Made by a program: the position numbers and the translations under genes. 6,150 nucleotides of DNA, from the NCBI GenBank assembly GCA_937893225.1, contig CALBJM010000272.1, forward strand, positions 1 to 6,150, written 5' to 3'. The notes beneath the pieces are model-generated. The model searched no databases and had not been told where the DNA came from. It worked only from the letters and a program-made list of their open reading frames with translations. Below are positions 1 through 6,098 of the stretch, one piece after another. Each line of letters begins with the position of its first letter. Within the stretch, counting starts at the first letter, position 1. This DNA is from an uncultured Erysipelotrichaceae bacterium (GTDB taxonomy: Bacteria; Bacillota_I; Bacilli_A; Erysipelotrichales; Erysipelotrichaceae).

Positions 1-1159
1 TCATATGAAAAAACAAGCAGAAGTATGTAAATATGCTACAAAAGACTCCCTTGTTCTATTAGATGAAGTTGGTTCTGGAACAGATCCAAGAGAAGGCGAA
101 GCACTAGCCATTTCAATTCTCAATGACTTACGTGACAAACGTATCATGGCCGTATTAACGACACACTATGATCGATTAAAAACATATGGAAAGCGTCACA
201 AAGACATCTTAGTAGCCTCTGTACAATTCGATACAGAAACACTATCTCCAACCTATAAATACTTAGAAGGTATGAGTGGCCAATCCAATGCATTTGAGAT
301 TGCTGAAAGATATGGTTTACCAAAATCCATTGTCAAATATGCAAGATATTTGAAAAACCAAGCCAAAACAGAAGAAGACACACTCATTGAAAAACTCGAA
401 AAAGAACTCAATGAAGCAACACTTAAACAAGAAGAATTAACAAAACAAATTACAGAAACAAACAAACTCAAACAACAACTCTTAAAAGAAAGAGACCAAT
501 TAACAAAAGAAAAAGAACGCTTCCACGAAAAAGCACAAAAAGAAGCAGATGCCTATGTTGCAACGATCCAAAACAAAGCAAACAAGATCCTCAAAGACAT
601 ACGCAAAAGACAAGAAACAACAAAATACCACGAAGCACTTGACGCTGTAAAACAACTCAACACTTTCTACCAACAAGAACAACCACAAGAAGAAACACAA
701 GACTACACATTCCAAGTAGGCGATGCGGTAGAACTCAAAGGCAATTCTCAAGTCTGTGAGATCATTGCCATGAAAAAGAAAGACATTACGATTCTTATGA
801 ATGGTAGAGAAGTACACGTCAAAAAGAACCAAATTCGTCCAAGTATCCACGTACTGCCAAAGATGAAGAAACAAACAAACGTTTCTATCAATACGGGTAG
901 ATCTCTATTTACAGCAATGCCATTAGAAGTCAATCTCATTGGTCTACACGTAGATGAAGCAATGGATAAAATGGACTCATACATGGACCAAGCAAGTCTC
1001 AATGGCTTAAAAACATTCCGTATCATACATGGAGATGGAACAGGCAGACTCAGAAAAGCAGTCCATGAAAGACTCAAAAACAATGCATCTGTCAAAGAAT
1101 ACAGACTCGGTATGCCGCAAGAAGGCGGTACAGGTGCAACGATCGTAATCATGAAATGA
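1..1159 (+). CDS. mutS2: MutS2 (C-terminal part; gene starts upstream of window)
   Basis: This is the C-terminal part of MutS2, an ATPase that in Bacillus subtilis acts on collided ribosomes and has also been linked to limiting recombination. The reading frame is already open at the window edge: a His codon precedes the first Met at base 5, matching the family's conserved SSHM stretch, so that Met is not the start. Numbering from that Met (384 aa), Walker B is LLDEVGSGTDP with D20-E21, followed by the ABC-ATPase switch histidine in TTHY (H54). A Lys/Glu/Gln-rich coiled coil covers about 115-205, a small beta-rich linker domain about 235-280, and an Smr domain about 308-384 with the signature HGDGTGRLR at 342-350. 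The Smr N-terminal motif reads NLIGLH rather than LDLRG/LDLHG. The stop overlaps the uvrC start by four bases. The MutS2 assignment is very secure; only the N-terminal half is missing. Confidence 0.96.
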   Translation, partial: HMKKQAEVCKYATKDSLVLLDEVGSGTDPREGEALAISILNDLRDKRIMAVLTTHYDRLKTYGKRHKDILVASVQFDTETLSPTYKYLEGMSGQSNAFEIAERYGLPKSIVKYARYLKNQAKTEEDTLIEKLEKELNEATLKQEELTKQITETNKLKQQLLKERDQLTKEKERFHEKAQKEADAYVATIQNKANKILKDIRKRQETTKYHEALDAVKQLNTFYQQEQPQEETQDYTFQVGDAVELKGNSQVCEIIAMKKKDITILMNGREVHVKKNQIRPSIHVLPKMKKQTNVSINTGRSLFTAMPLEVNLIGLHVDEAMDKMDSYMDQASLNGLKTFRIIHGDGTGRLRKAVHERLKNNASVKEYRLGMPQEGGTGATIVIMK

Positions 1160-2925
1160 ACCAAGAATACATAAAAGCAAAACTATCGCAACTACCACAT
1201 GCACCAGGTAGTTACCAAATGAAAGACAAAAACGGAGAAATCATCTATGTAGGAAAAGCAAAAGACCTACACAACAGAGTAAACTCTTATTTCACTGGTG
1301 CACACAACTTTAAAACAACAAAACTCGTTGAAAACATTGAAGACTTTGACTTCATTGTCACAGCTTCTGAAAAAGAAGCACTCGTACTAGAAATCAATCT
1401 CATCAAGAAAAACAGACCAAAATACAACATCCAATTCATGGATGACTCCTCTTACCCATACATCAAATTAACAAGAGAAACATACCCAAGACTCTCTATC
1501 GCACGCGACATCAAAAAAGACAAAAAGGCCAGATACTTTGGACCATTTCCTGATGCCAATGCCGCTAAAGCAACACTCAAGATCCTACAAAACATGTTTC
1601 CCTATAGAAGATGCAACCATATGGGAGATAAACTCTGTCTCTATTATCACATGCACCAATGCCTAGGCCCATGTGAAAAAGACATAGACCCATCACTCTA
1701 TGAAACCTACACCCAAAAAGTCATTTCTTTTATGAATGGAGACACAGACTTAAAACAAAAAATGTATCAAGCCAGTGAAAACCTAGAATTTGAACTCGCA
1801 CAACAATACAAAGAAACACTCGAATCTATTCAAAAAGTCACTGACAAACAAAACATAGAAAAAGACAACAGAGGCGACAGAGACATCTTTGCCTACTACA
1901 CAGACAAAGGCTATTTGGCCATTGCAGGCATGCTAGTCAGAAAAGGCACGATCCTCAACAAAGAATACAAACTCAAACCACTCTATGGAGACGCAGAAGA
2001 AGAATTCCTATCCTTTCTTTTGCAATACTACGAATCTAATCCACAAGCACGAGAACTCGTCGTACCAAACACCATAGACACAACTGCCATCAATGAAGTA
2101 CTCCCATTCCCTATATTTCAACCACAAAAGGGCTACAAACAAAAACTCATTGACATGTGTCTAGACAATGCAAAAACACAACTCGACCTAAAATTCTCAG
2201 TTGTAGAACGCCAAGAACAAATGACACAACAAGCCGTACAACAACTCAACCAACTCTCTAACCACACAATGAACAGAGTTGAACTCTTTGATAACTCACA
2301 CACTGCAGGCACACTCACCGTTGCAAGCTGTGTCGTTTATGAAGACGGTAAACCGCAAAAGAAAGACTACAGACTCTTTAAACTTCACACAGGCAACTCT
2401 GATGTAGACTCTATGAAAGAAGTCATCTATAGAAGATACTTCAGACTCATCAAAGACAATGCTAGACTACCAGACGGTATATTAGTAGATGGAGGCTGGA
2501 TCCAAATCGAAGCCGCAAAAGAAATCCTAGACCAACTCGATCTAACAAATAAGATCAAGATCATGGGACTTGTTAAAAATGACAAACACACAACAAATGC
2601 TCTCATGGACACAGACGGTAATATTATAGAAATTGACAAAAATGGACCACTCTTCTTCTTGCTTACAAGAATGCAAGATGAAGTCCACCGTGTAGCCATC
2701 ACATACCACAAAAAACTCAGAAGCAAAGCACAAACAAAATCTATTTTAGATGACATAGAAGGCATAGGCCCAAAGAGAAAGAAACTCTTGCTTAAAACAT
2801 TTGGTGGCATCACAAAACTCAAAGAAGCAACAGAACAAGACATTGCACAAGTCATACCAAAAGAAGCAGCACACAATGTCTATGATGCTTTGCATACAGA
2901 ATTTGATGCACCTATACAGGATTGA
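1156..2925 (+). CDS. uvrC: UvrC, nucleotide excision repair endonuclease subunit
   Basis: UvrC is the dual-incision nuclease of bacterial nucleotide excision repair. It is recruited by UvrB at lesions and cuts 3' and then 5' of the damage. The protein has 589 aa, normal family length. The GIY-YIG nuclease domain (about 13-92) has PGSYQM, IYVGKAKDLHNRVNSYF and the catalytic-type E79. Four cysteines (C153, C161, C169, C173) match the iron-sulfur cluster seen in other UvrCs. A UVR helix pair that binds UvrB lies near 200-225 (ENLEFELAQQYKETL). The RNase H-like 5' nuclease domain has FDNSH (D379), LVDGG (D445) and DEVHR (H511). Helix-hairpin-helix motifs close the protein (DDIEGIGPKRKKLLLKTFG). 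The ATG lies inside the mutS2 stop (ATGA), implying translational coupling. One oddity is W448-I449, where the family usually has Lys-Gly or Lys-Ile after DGG. All catalytic residues are present. Confidence 0.97.
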   Translation: MNQEYIKAKLSQLPHAPGSYQMKDKNGEIIYVGKAKDLHNRVNSYFTGAHNFKTTKLVENIEDFDFIVTASEKEALVLEINLIKKNRPKYNIQFMDDSSYPYIKLTRETYPRLSIARDIKKDKKARYFGPFPDANAAKATLKILQNMFPYRRCNHMGDKLCLYYHMHQCLGPCEKDIDPSLYETYTQKVISFMNGDTDLKQKMYQASENLEFELAQQYKETLESIQKVTDKQNIEKDNRGDRDIFAYYTDKGYLAIAGMLVRKGTILNKEYKLKPLYGDAEEEFLSFLLQYYESNPQARELVVPNTIDTTAINEVLPFPIFQPQKGYKQKLIDMCLDNAKTQLDLKFSVVERQEQMTQQAVQQLNQLSNHTMNRVELFDNSHTAGTLTVASCVVYEDGKPQKKDYRLFKLHTGNSDVDSMKEVIYRRYFRLIKDNARLPDGILVDGGWIQIEAAKEILDQLDLTNKIKIMGLVKNDKHTTNALMDTDGNIIEIDKNGPLFFLLTRMQDEVHRVAITYHKKLRSKAQTKSILDDIEGIGPKRKKLLLKTFGGITKLKEATEQDIAQVIPKEAAHNVYDALHTEFDAPIQD

Positions 2926-2965
2926 TGGTATTGGATTAGCAAAACTACAAGTAGGTACAAAAGCA

Positions 2966-2994
2966 TTTATAGCATCAATACACCATACTATATT
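2966..2994 (+). promoter_or_regulatory. weak candidate promoter for the orphan gene
   Basis: The 106-base gap after uvrC holds TTTATA (2966-2971) and TATATT (2989-2994) separated by 17 bases, each a partial match to sigma-A boxes. No terminator hairpin is visible after uvrC, so read-through from the mutS2-uvrC operon is equally possible. Confidence 0.3.
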
Positions 2995-3031
2995 CATTAC
3001 ATACAAATTAAATTGACAGAAAGAAAAAGAA

Positions 3032-3889
3032 ATGGATGATTATATTAACTTAATTATTACCTTAGTTGTTACGCTTGGTATCGGTGCTTGCCAAATTTAT
3101 CAAGGATATCGAATGGCAAAGTTTGAAGAACGCCAAGACAAACGAGATGAAAAAAGACGTGACGATGAAATATATGCTGAAGCTACGCGCTTTATTCAAA
3201 AGTATACTGTAGGTTGCCATAAAGCAGAAATATACCTTTTACCACTTTGCATAGTTGCCTATAAGTATAATCCTATATTTCCCTATAGTCGTGAAATTTA
3301 TAGAGAATTTTGTGGGCTATCAGAAGATGTGCAGAATTTTATTCTCACACGTTTTAACATTGATATTCCATGTAATAAAAGTAGTCATTATTTTTCGGAC
3401 TGTCTTGATGAATTACGTAATGCAATCAAAGAATATTGTCCAGGGGATAAAGATATATTCTACGATAATGGAAAATATTTGAAACGAGCATTATTCAATT
3501 ACGGTGAAAAAGAAATAACAGATATTCAATGTGCAATCGATGAAATAGAGCAGGAACAATTGGATCATTCGATTGTGACTAATTCAATCTTAGCATCGAA
3601 TAATAGTATGGAATATGAAACCCATATTACGAATTTATTAGCATTTTCAGCTGATACAAAACCTATCTCAAGACTTGTTGAAGAACCTACGAGTTTAGGA
3701 ACACCAATTGATAATGAATTTTTAATGTGCTATCTTTGCTGTGTAGTTGCTAAATATATACCTTGCTACTTAAATAAAAATCAAAAAAATTATAAATATA
3801 CAGGTAATGTTACAGATTATACTGGTACTATGTATATGGAAGATGAATTTTTGCTTGCTTTGCATAGTATTACTATTTGTTGCAAATGA
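3032..3889 (+). CDS. Unknown membrane-anchored, cysteine-rich protein (285 aa)
   Basis: I do not recognise a characterised family here. The protein begins with one clear hydrophobic segment (about residues 5-24, LIITLVVTLGIGACQIY). A highly charged Arg/Lys/Asp/Glu stretch follows (about 27-50, KFEERQDKRDEKRRDDE), and by the positive-inside rule this would place the remaining 235 residues in the cytoplasm. The soluble part looks mostly helical, with a hydrophobic patch near residues 67-82 (YLLPLCIVAYKYNPIF) and another near 230-245. It contains 14 cysteines (about 5%), including a CYLCC cluster and a terminal ICCK, but no regular zinc-ribbon spacing. I see no nuclease, ATPase or kinase motif. 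The ATG at 3032 follows an A/G-rich, poor Shine-Dalgarno (AAAGAAAAAG). Codon use is T-rich and unlike uvrC, which suggests acquisition. It sits alone between uvrC and a glycan gene. An accessory or defence role is possible but not shown by the sequence. Confidence 0.8.
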   Translation: MDDYINLIITLVVTLGIGACQIYQGYRMAKFEERQDKRDEKRRDDEIYAEATRFIQKYTVGCHKAEIYLLPLCIVAYKYNPIFPYSREIYREFCGLSEDVQNFILTRFNIDIPCNKSSHYFSDCLDELRNAIKEYCPGDKDIFYDNGKYLKRALFNYGEKEITDIQCAIDEIEQEQLDHSIVTNSILASNNSMEYETHITNLLAFSADTKPISRLVEEPTSLGTPIDNEFLMCYLCCVVAKYIPCYLNKNQKNYKYTGNVTDYTGTMYMEDEFLLALHSITICCK

Positions 3890-3913
3890 AATATAAAGAT
3901 AGCAATTCATACT

Positions 3914-3963
3914 GAAAAATTAGAAAACAAATCTTCAAATATTATTGATTTTCTAGCAATTTC
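3914..3963 (+). terminator. AT-rich inverted repeat after the orphan gene
   Basis: TTAGAAAA (3920-3927) can pair with TTTTCTAG (3949-3956, one G-U). An outer GAAA (3914-3917)/TTTC (3960-3963) helix is possible across a small internal loop. It lies about 25 bases after the orphan gene's stop. It is almost pure A-T and has no clean T-run, so it is only a weak terminator candidate. Confidence 0.3.
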
Positions 3964-3979
3964 TAACGATTTCTGTAGT
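3950..3979 (+). repeat. three 10-base direct repeats in spacer
   Basis: TTTCTAGCAA, TTTCTAACGA and TTTCTGTAGT follow one another with exact 10-base spacing, so each TTTCT falls on the same face of the helix. They lie about 60 bases upstream of the TATAAT box before the sugar transferase. A regulator-binding site is possible; chance in AT-rich DNA is also plausible. Confidence 0.35.
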
Positions 3980-4040
3980 TATATCTTGGTTATATGCATG
4001 TGCATTGTGTGCAAACATAGTCTAAATTCATACCTATCTA

Positions 4041-4046
4041 TATAAT
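4041..4046 (+). promoter_or_regulatory. -10 box for the sugar transferase gene
   Basis: A perfect TATAAT sits 62 bases before the chosen start codon. No good -35 box is found at 16-18 bases (the region reads about TAGTCT), so an activator or another element may be needed. Transcription from here would start near 4053 and give a leader of about 55 bases containing the terminator-like hairpin at 4066-4095. Confidence 0.4.
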
Positions 4047-4065
4047 ATAGTACAAGTATTTTTAC

Positions 4066-4095
4066 AAAAGATTGGTGTATTACACCAGTCTTTTT
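4066..4095 (+). terminator. Leader terminator/attenuator hairpin before the sugar transferase
   Basis: AGATTGGTGT (4069-4078) pairs with ACACCAGTCT (4082-4091) around a 3-base ATT loop: 10 pairs with one U-G. The stem is extended by AAA (4066-4068) with TTT (4092-4094) and ends in a T-run (4091-4095). It is a strong intrinsic terminator by form. It lies between the TATAAT box and the Shine-Dalgarno, which starts only three bases after the T-run. It therefore either ends upstream transcripts or works as an attenuator for the sugar transferase. Confidence 0.75.
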
Positions 4096-4097
4096 CT

Positions 4098-4103
4098 GAG
4101 GGG
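4098..4103 (+). promoter_or_regulatory. Shine-Dalgarno deciding the sugar transferase start
   Basis: GAGGGG lies just before the ATG at 4108 and supports that start. A longer frame opening with TTG at 4072 would begin inside the left arm of the terminator hairpin and has no ribosome binding site, so I reject it. Confidence 0.7.
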
Positions 4104-4107
4104 TAGC

Positions 4108-5559
4108 ATGTATAGGAAAGATTCTGGAGAATGGTTAAAGCACTTTGATTTTCTAGTATTAGATCTAGTGTGTATAGAAGTATCATATTGGTTAGCATAT
4201 GTGATGAGTGGACATGGTATACATGTCTATGCCACTATCATGTATAGAAATATGGGAATATTTTTATTGATAGCAGACTTAGTCGTACTATTTATGAACG
4301 GTACACTCAAGAATGTATTAAAGAAGGGATATTTTCAAAGCTTTACGATGACACTGAAACATGTGCTCATTGTATGTGCTTCTACAACGATCTACTTATT
4401 TCTTTTACAACAAGGATCAGCCTTTTCAAGATCTGCATTACTATTAACATTTATCTTATATTTACCAATTACATACACTGTTAAAGAAATATGGAAATAT
4501 GTACTACACAAATCCATGAAAGAAGGCGGAGACAAGAAACTACTCATCATTGCATCCAATGATGTTGTAGAAAAAGTAGTCAAAAACATCATTGAAAAAA
4601 ACTATGCAAGATATTGTATAGAAGGTGTAGCAGTAATTGGAAAAGACAGACAAGGAGAAACAATACAAGGTATTCCTGTAGTAGCCAATGAACAAACCGT
4701 AGCAGCATATGCTGGAAACCAATGGGTAGATGAAGTATTGATCGTCATTTCTAGAAAGTATCCATATCCTGAAAAGCTTGTTCAGCAATTGTCTGAAACA
4801 GGTGTAACGATACACTTAAATCTAGCAAAGATTACAAATGTACCAGGCAAGAAACAATTTGTAGAAAAGATAGGCCCATATACAGTCTTAACAACAAGTA
4901 TCAATGCAGCATCAACGACACAACTCATACTCAAAAGACTCGTAGACATTATTGGTGGTATTGTTGGTTGTTTATTAACATGTATTATATTTATCTTTGT
5001 TGCACCACTCATCTATAAAGAATCACCTGGACCAATCTTCTATACCCAAGATAGAGTAGGGAAGAATGGTAAGATCTTCAAGATGTATAAGTTTAGAAGT
5101 ATGTATCTTGATGCAGATGAAAGAAAAGCAGAACTCATGGAACAAAACAAACTCCAAGACGCAAAGATGTTTAAGATTGATTTTGATCCAAGAGTCATAG
5201 GCAATAAGATACTACCAGATGGCACACACAAAACAGGCATTGGAGAATTCATACGCAAAACATCCCTAGACGAATTCCCACAATTCTTCAATGTACTCAA
5301 AGGAGATATGTCTATCATAGGCACTAGACCACCACTCACAACAGAAACATCCCTCTATGAATTACACCACTACGCAAGACTCGCCATCAAACCAGGCATC
5401 ACTGGTATGTGGCAAGTCAGTGGCAGAAGTAATATCACAGACTTTGAAGAAGTTGTAAGACTAGACAAAGAATACATAGAAAACTGGAACATAGGTCTAG
5501 ACATCAAGATATTCTTAAAGACCATTCTAGTAGTCCTAAAGAAGGATGGGTCTGCATAA
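4108..5559 (+). CDS. Polyprenyl-phosphate sugar-1-phosphate transferase (exopolysaccharide/capsule initiating enzyme)
   Basis: This membrane enzyme moves a sugar-1-phosphate from a UDP-sugar to undecaprenyl phosphate, the first step of exopolysaccharide, capsule or O-unit assembly (WbaP/long-form polyprenyl glycosylphosphotransferase family). From ATG 4108 it has 483 aa, a normal length. About four membrane helices (about 13-33, 46-64, 82-100, 108-127) precede a Rossmann-like middle domain (about 140-250, KKLLIIASNDVV). The bacterial sugar-transferase domain starts at K276 (KRLVD) with a hydrophobic re-entrant segment. Family motifs follow: GPIFYTQDRVGKNGKIFKMYKFRSM from G308, SLDEFPQFFNVLKGDMSIIGTRPP with the catalytic D388-E389 pair, and KPGITGMWQVSGR around W435. 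The usual GPRP is GTRP here, as in many Firmicutes. The sugar cannot be told from sequence. No glycan genes adjoin it within the window, and it is flanked by terminator hairpins, so it looks monocistronic and possibly attenuated. Confidence 0.93.
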   Translation: MYRKDSGEWLKHFDFLVLDLVCIEVSYWLAYVMSGHGIHVYATIMYRNMGIFLLIADLVVLFMNGTLKNVLKKGYFQSFTMTLKHVLIVCASTTIYLFLLQQGSAFSRSALLLTFILYLPITYTVKEIWKYVLHKSMKEGGDKKLLIIASNDVVEKVVKNIIEKNYARYCIEGVAVIGKDRQGETIQGIPVVANEQTVAAYAGNQWVDEVLIVISRKYPYPEKLVQQLSETGVTIHLNLAKITNVPGKKQFVEKIGPYTVLTTSINAASTTQLILKRLVDIIGGIVGCLLTCIIFIFVAPLIYKESPGPIFYTQDRVGKNGKIFKMYKFRSMYLDADERKAELMEQNKLQDAKMFKIDFDPRVIGNKILPDGTHKTGIGEFIRKTSLDEFPQFFNVLKGDMSIIGTRPPLTTETSLYELHHYARLAIKPGITGMWQVSGRSNITDFEEVVRLDKEYIENWNIGLDIKIFLKTILVVLKKDGSA

Positions 5560-5572
5560 TATGACTATATCA

Positions 5573-5608
5573 GTACGGAATTATCTAAAGAGAGTTCCGT
5601 ACATTTTT
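5573..5608 (+). terminator. Rho-independent terminator of the sugar transferase gene
   Basis: GTACGGAA (5573-5580) pairs perfectly with TTCCGTAC (5595-5602), extended by two weaker pairs (U-G, U-A), and is followed by five Ts (5604-5608). It starts 13 bases after the stop codon. It separates the sugar transferase from the structured region downstream. Confidence 0.85.
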
Positions 5609-5763
5609 CAGTTATAAAAAACCATTGCAGAATTAACGAATGTCTACTCAACAAAATCAGTCGCGTTTAGATGGTCTGCGGTGGCGTGAAAAGCACACAA
5701 AATATAACTGATTTTATGGAGTAGACCTGTCCTGATGGAGATATGGTTGCAAGGTTAAGAGGT

Positions 5764-5838
5764 CATGACAATAAGTGCCAGCACTTAGAGGAGATGAAAA
5801 AGTAGTCGGAAGAGTTATGACGATAAACCTCAGCACTT
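5764..5838 (+). repeat. imperfect 23-base direct repeat, 52 bases apart, within the RNA
   Basis: Bases 5764-5786 and 5816-5838 match at 17 of 23 positions without gaps, sharing ATGAC, ATAA and CAGCACTT. The first copy folds into its own TAAGTG-CCAG-CACTTA hairpin; the second lost the left arm and must pair elsewhere, for example AACCT (5826-5830) with AGGTT (5752-5756). Confidence 0.6.
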
Positions 5839-5850
5839 CGATGATGATGT

Positions 5851-5892
5851 CAGATTTTTGTTCATGTTGCAATAGAAAAGAACGAAAATCTG
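5851..5892 (+). other. 13-pair hairpin with palindromic TTGCAA loop
   Basis: CAGATTTTTGTTC pairs continuously with GAACGAAAATCTG (one U-G), the longest uninterrupted helix in the region. The 16-base loop holds the self-complementary TTGCAA (5867-5872). The same hexamer occurs at 5747-5752, so an intramolecular loop contact or a dimer contact is possible. Confidence 0.7.
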
Positions 5893-5909
5893 TATAGATT
5901 CAACAAAGA

Positions 5910-5997
5910 AAGTAGGCGTTAAGGTGTCTACTATAAAGTTTCAGTTGAATGGAAATTGATGAAGTAGACCATGACGGGTCTACATGAAAGTTTCAGT
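5910..5997 (+). repeat. duplicated 36-base hairpin unit, period 52, within the RNA
   Basis: Bases 5910-5945 and 5962-5997 match at 27 of 36 positions, ungapped at an offset of 52. Each unit is a GTAG...CTAC hairpin followed by AAAGTTTCAGT, which is identical in both (5935-5945, 5987-5997). The stem is kept although its bases changed: position 5916 pairs G-U with 5927, while its counterpart 5968 pairs A-U with 5979. Most other changes fall in the loop. This supports selection on the RNA fold. Confidence 0.75.
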
Positions 5998-6036
5998 GGT
6001 GGTCGGAGAATGACCGCTGTGAGAAAAATGATAGCC

Positions 6037-6060
6037 ACAGTGTGATGGACACACTGTTTT
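6037..6060 (+). terminator. Hairpin with short T-run, possible RNA 3' end
   Basis: ACAGTGTG (6037-6044) pairs with CACACTGT (6050-6057) around a five-base ATGGA loop, followed by TTT (6058-6060), so four Ts run from the last stem base. It could end the upstream RNA, leaving the pseudoknot at 6062-6098 as a leader element of the next gene, or be an ordinary internal stem. Confidence 0.4.
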
Positions 6061-6061
6061 G

Positions 6062-6098
6062 AATAGATAAAACCTGCCGATCTATTTGTATCGGTGGT
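6062..6098 (+). other. Predicted H-type pseudoknot ahead of the last gene
   Basis: The hairpin ACC-GCCGAT (6072-6081, U6075 bulged) with ATCGGTGGT (6090-6098) has an 8-base loop starting CTATT (6082-6086), which is complementary to AATAG (6062-6066) just upstream. Together they make a compact pseudoknot about 18 bases before the Shine-Dalgarno of the gene at 6133. Confidence 0.55.

Noticed and set aside
253..1204. Several minus-strand frames opposite mutS2 and uvrC
   Set aside because: They are antisense shadows with Phe/Ser/Cys-rich, implausible proteins caused by the A/C-rich coding strand.
2801..3016. 71-aa + strand frame across the uvrC end
   Set aside because: It lies mostly inside uvrC in another frame, has low complexity (Lys/Gln) and has no ribosome binding site.
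3255..3482. 75-aa + strand frame inside the orphan gene
   Set aside because: It is nested in another frame of a longer, better supported gene without its own start signals.
4072..4107. Longer sugar transferase starting at TTG 4072
   Set aside because: That start lies inside the terminator hairpin and has no ribosome binding site; ATG 4108 has GAGGGG just upstream and begins with the usual family N-terminus.
5612..5618. TTATAAA as a -10 box for the structured RNA
   Set aside because: No -35 sequence lies at a proper distance; the terminator stem occupies that place, so a promoter claim is not supported.
6034..6078. Cobalamin riboswitch (AGCCACAGT ... ACCTGCC)
   Set aside because: Two fragments resemble parts of the core, but the upstream GGGAA/GGUG box and the GCxxCCCCGC segment are absent and the helices do not match.
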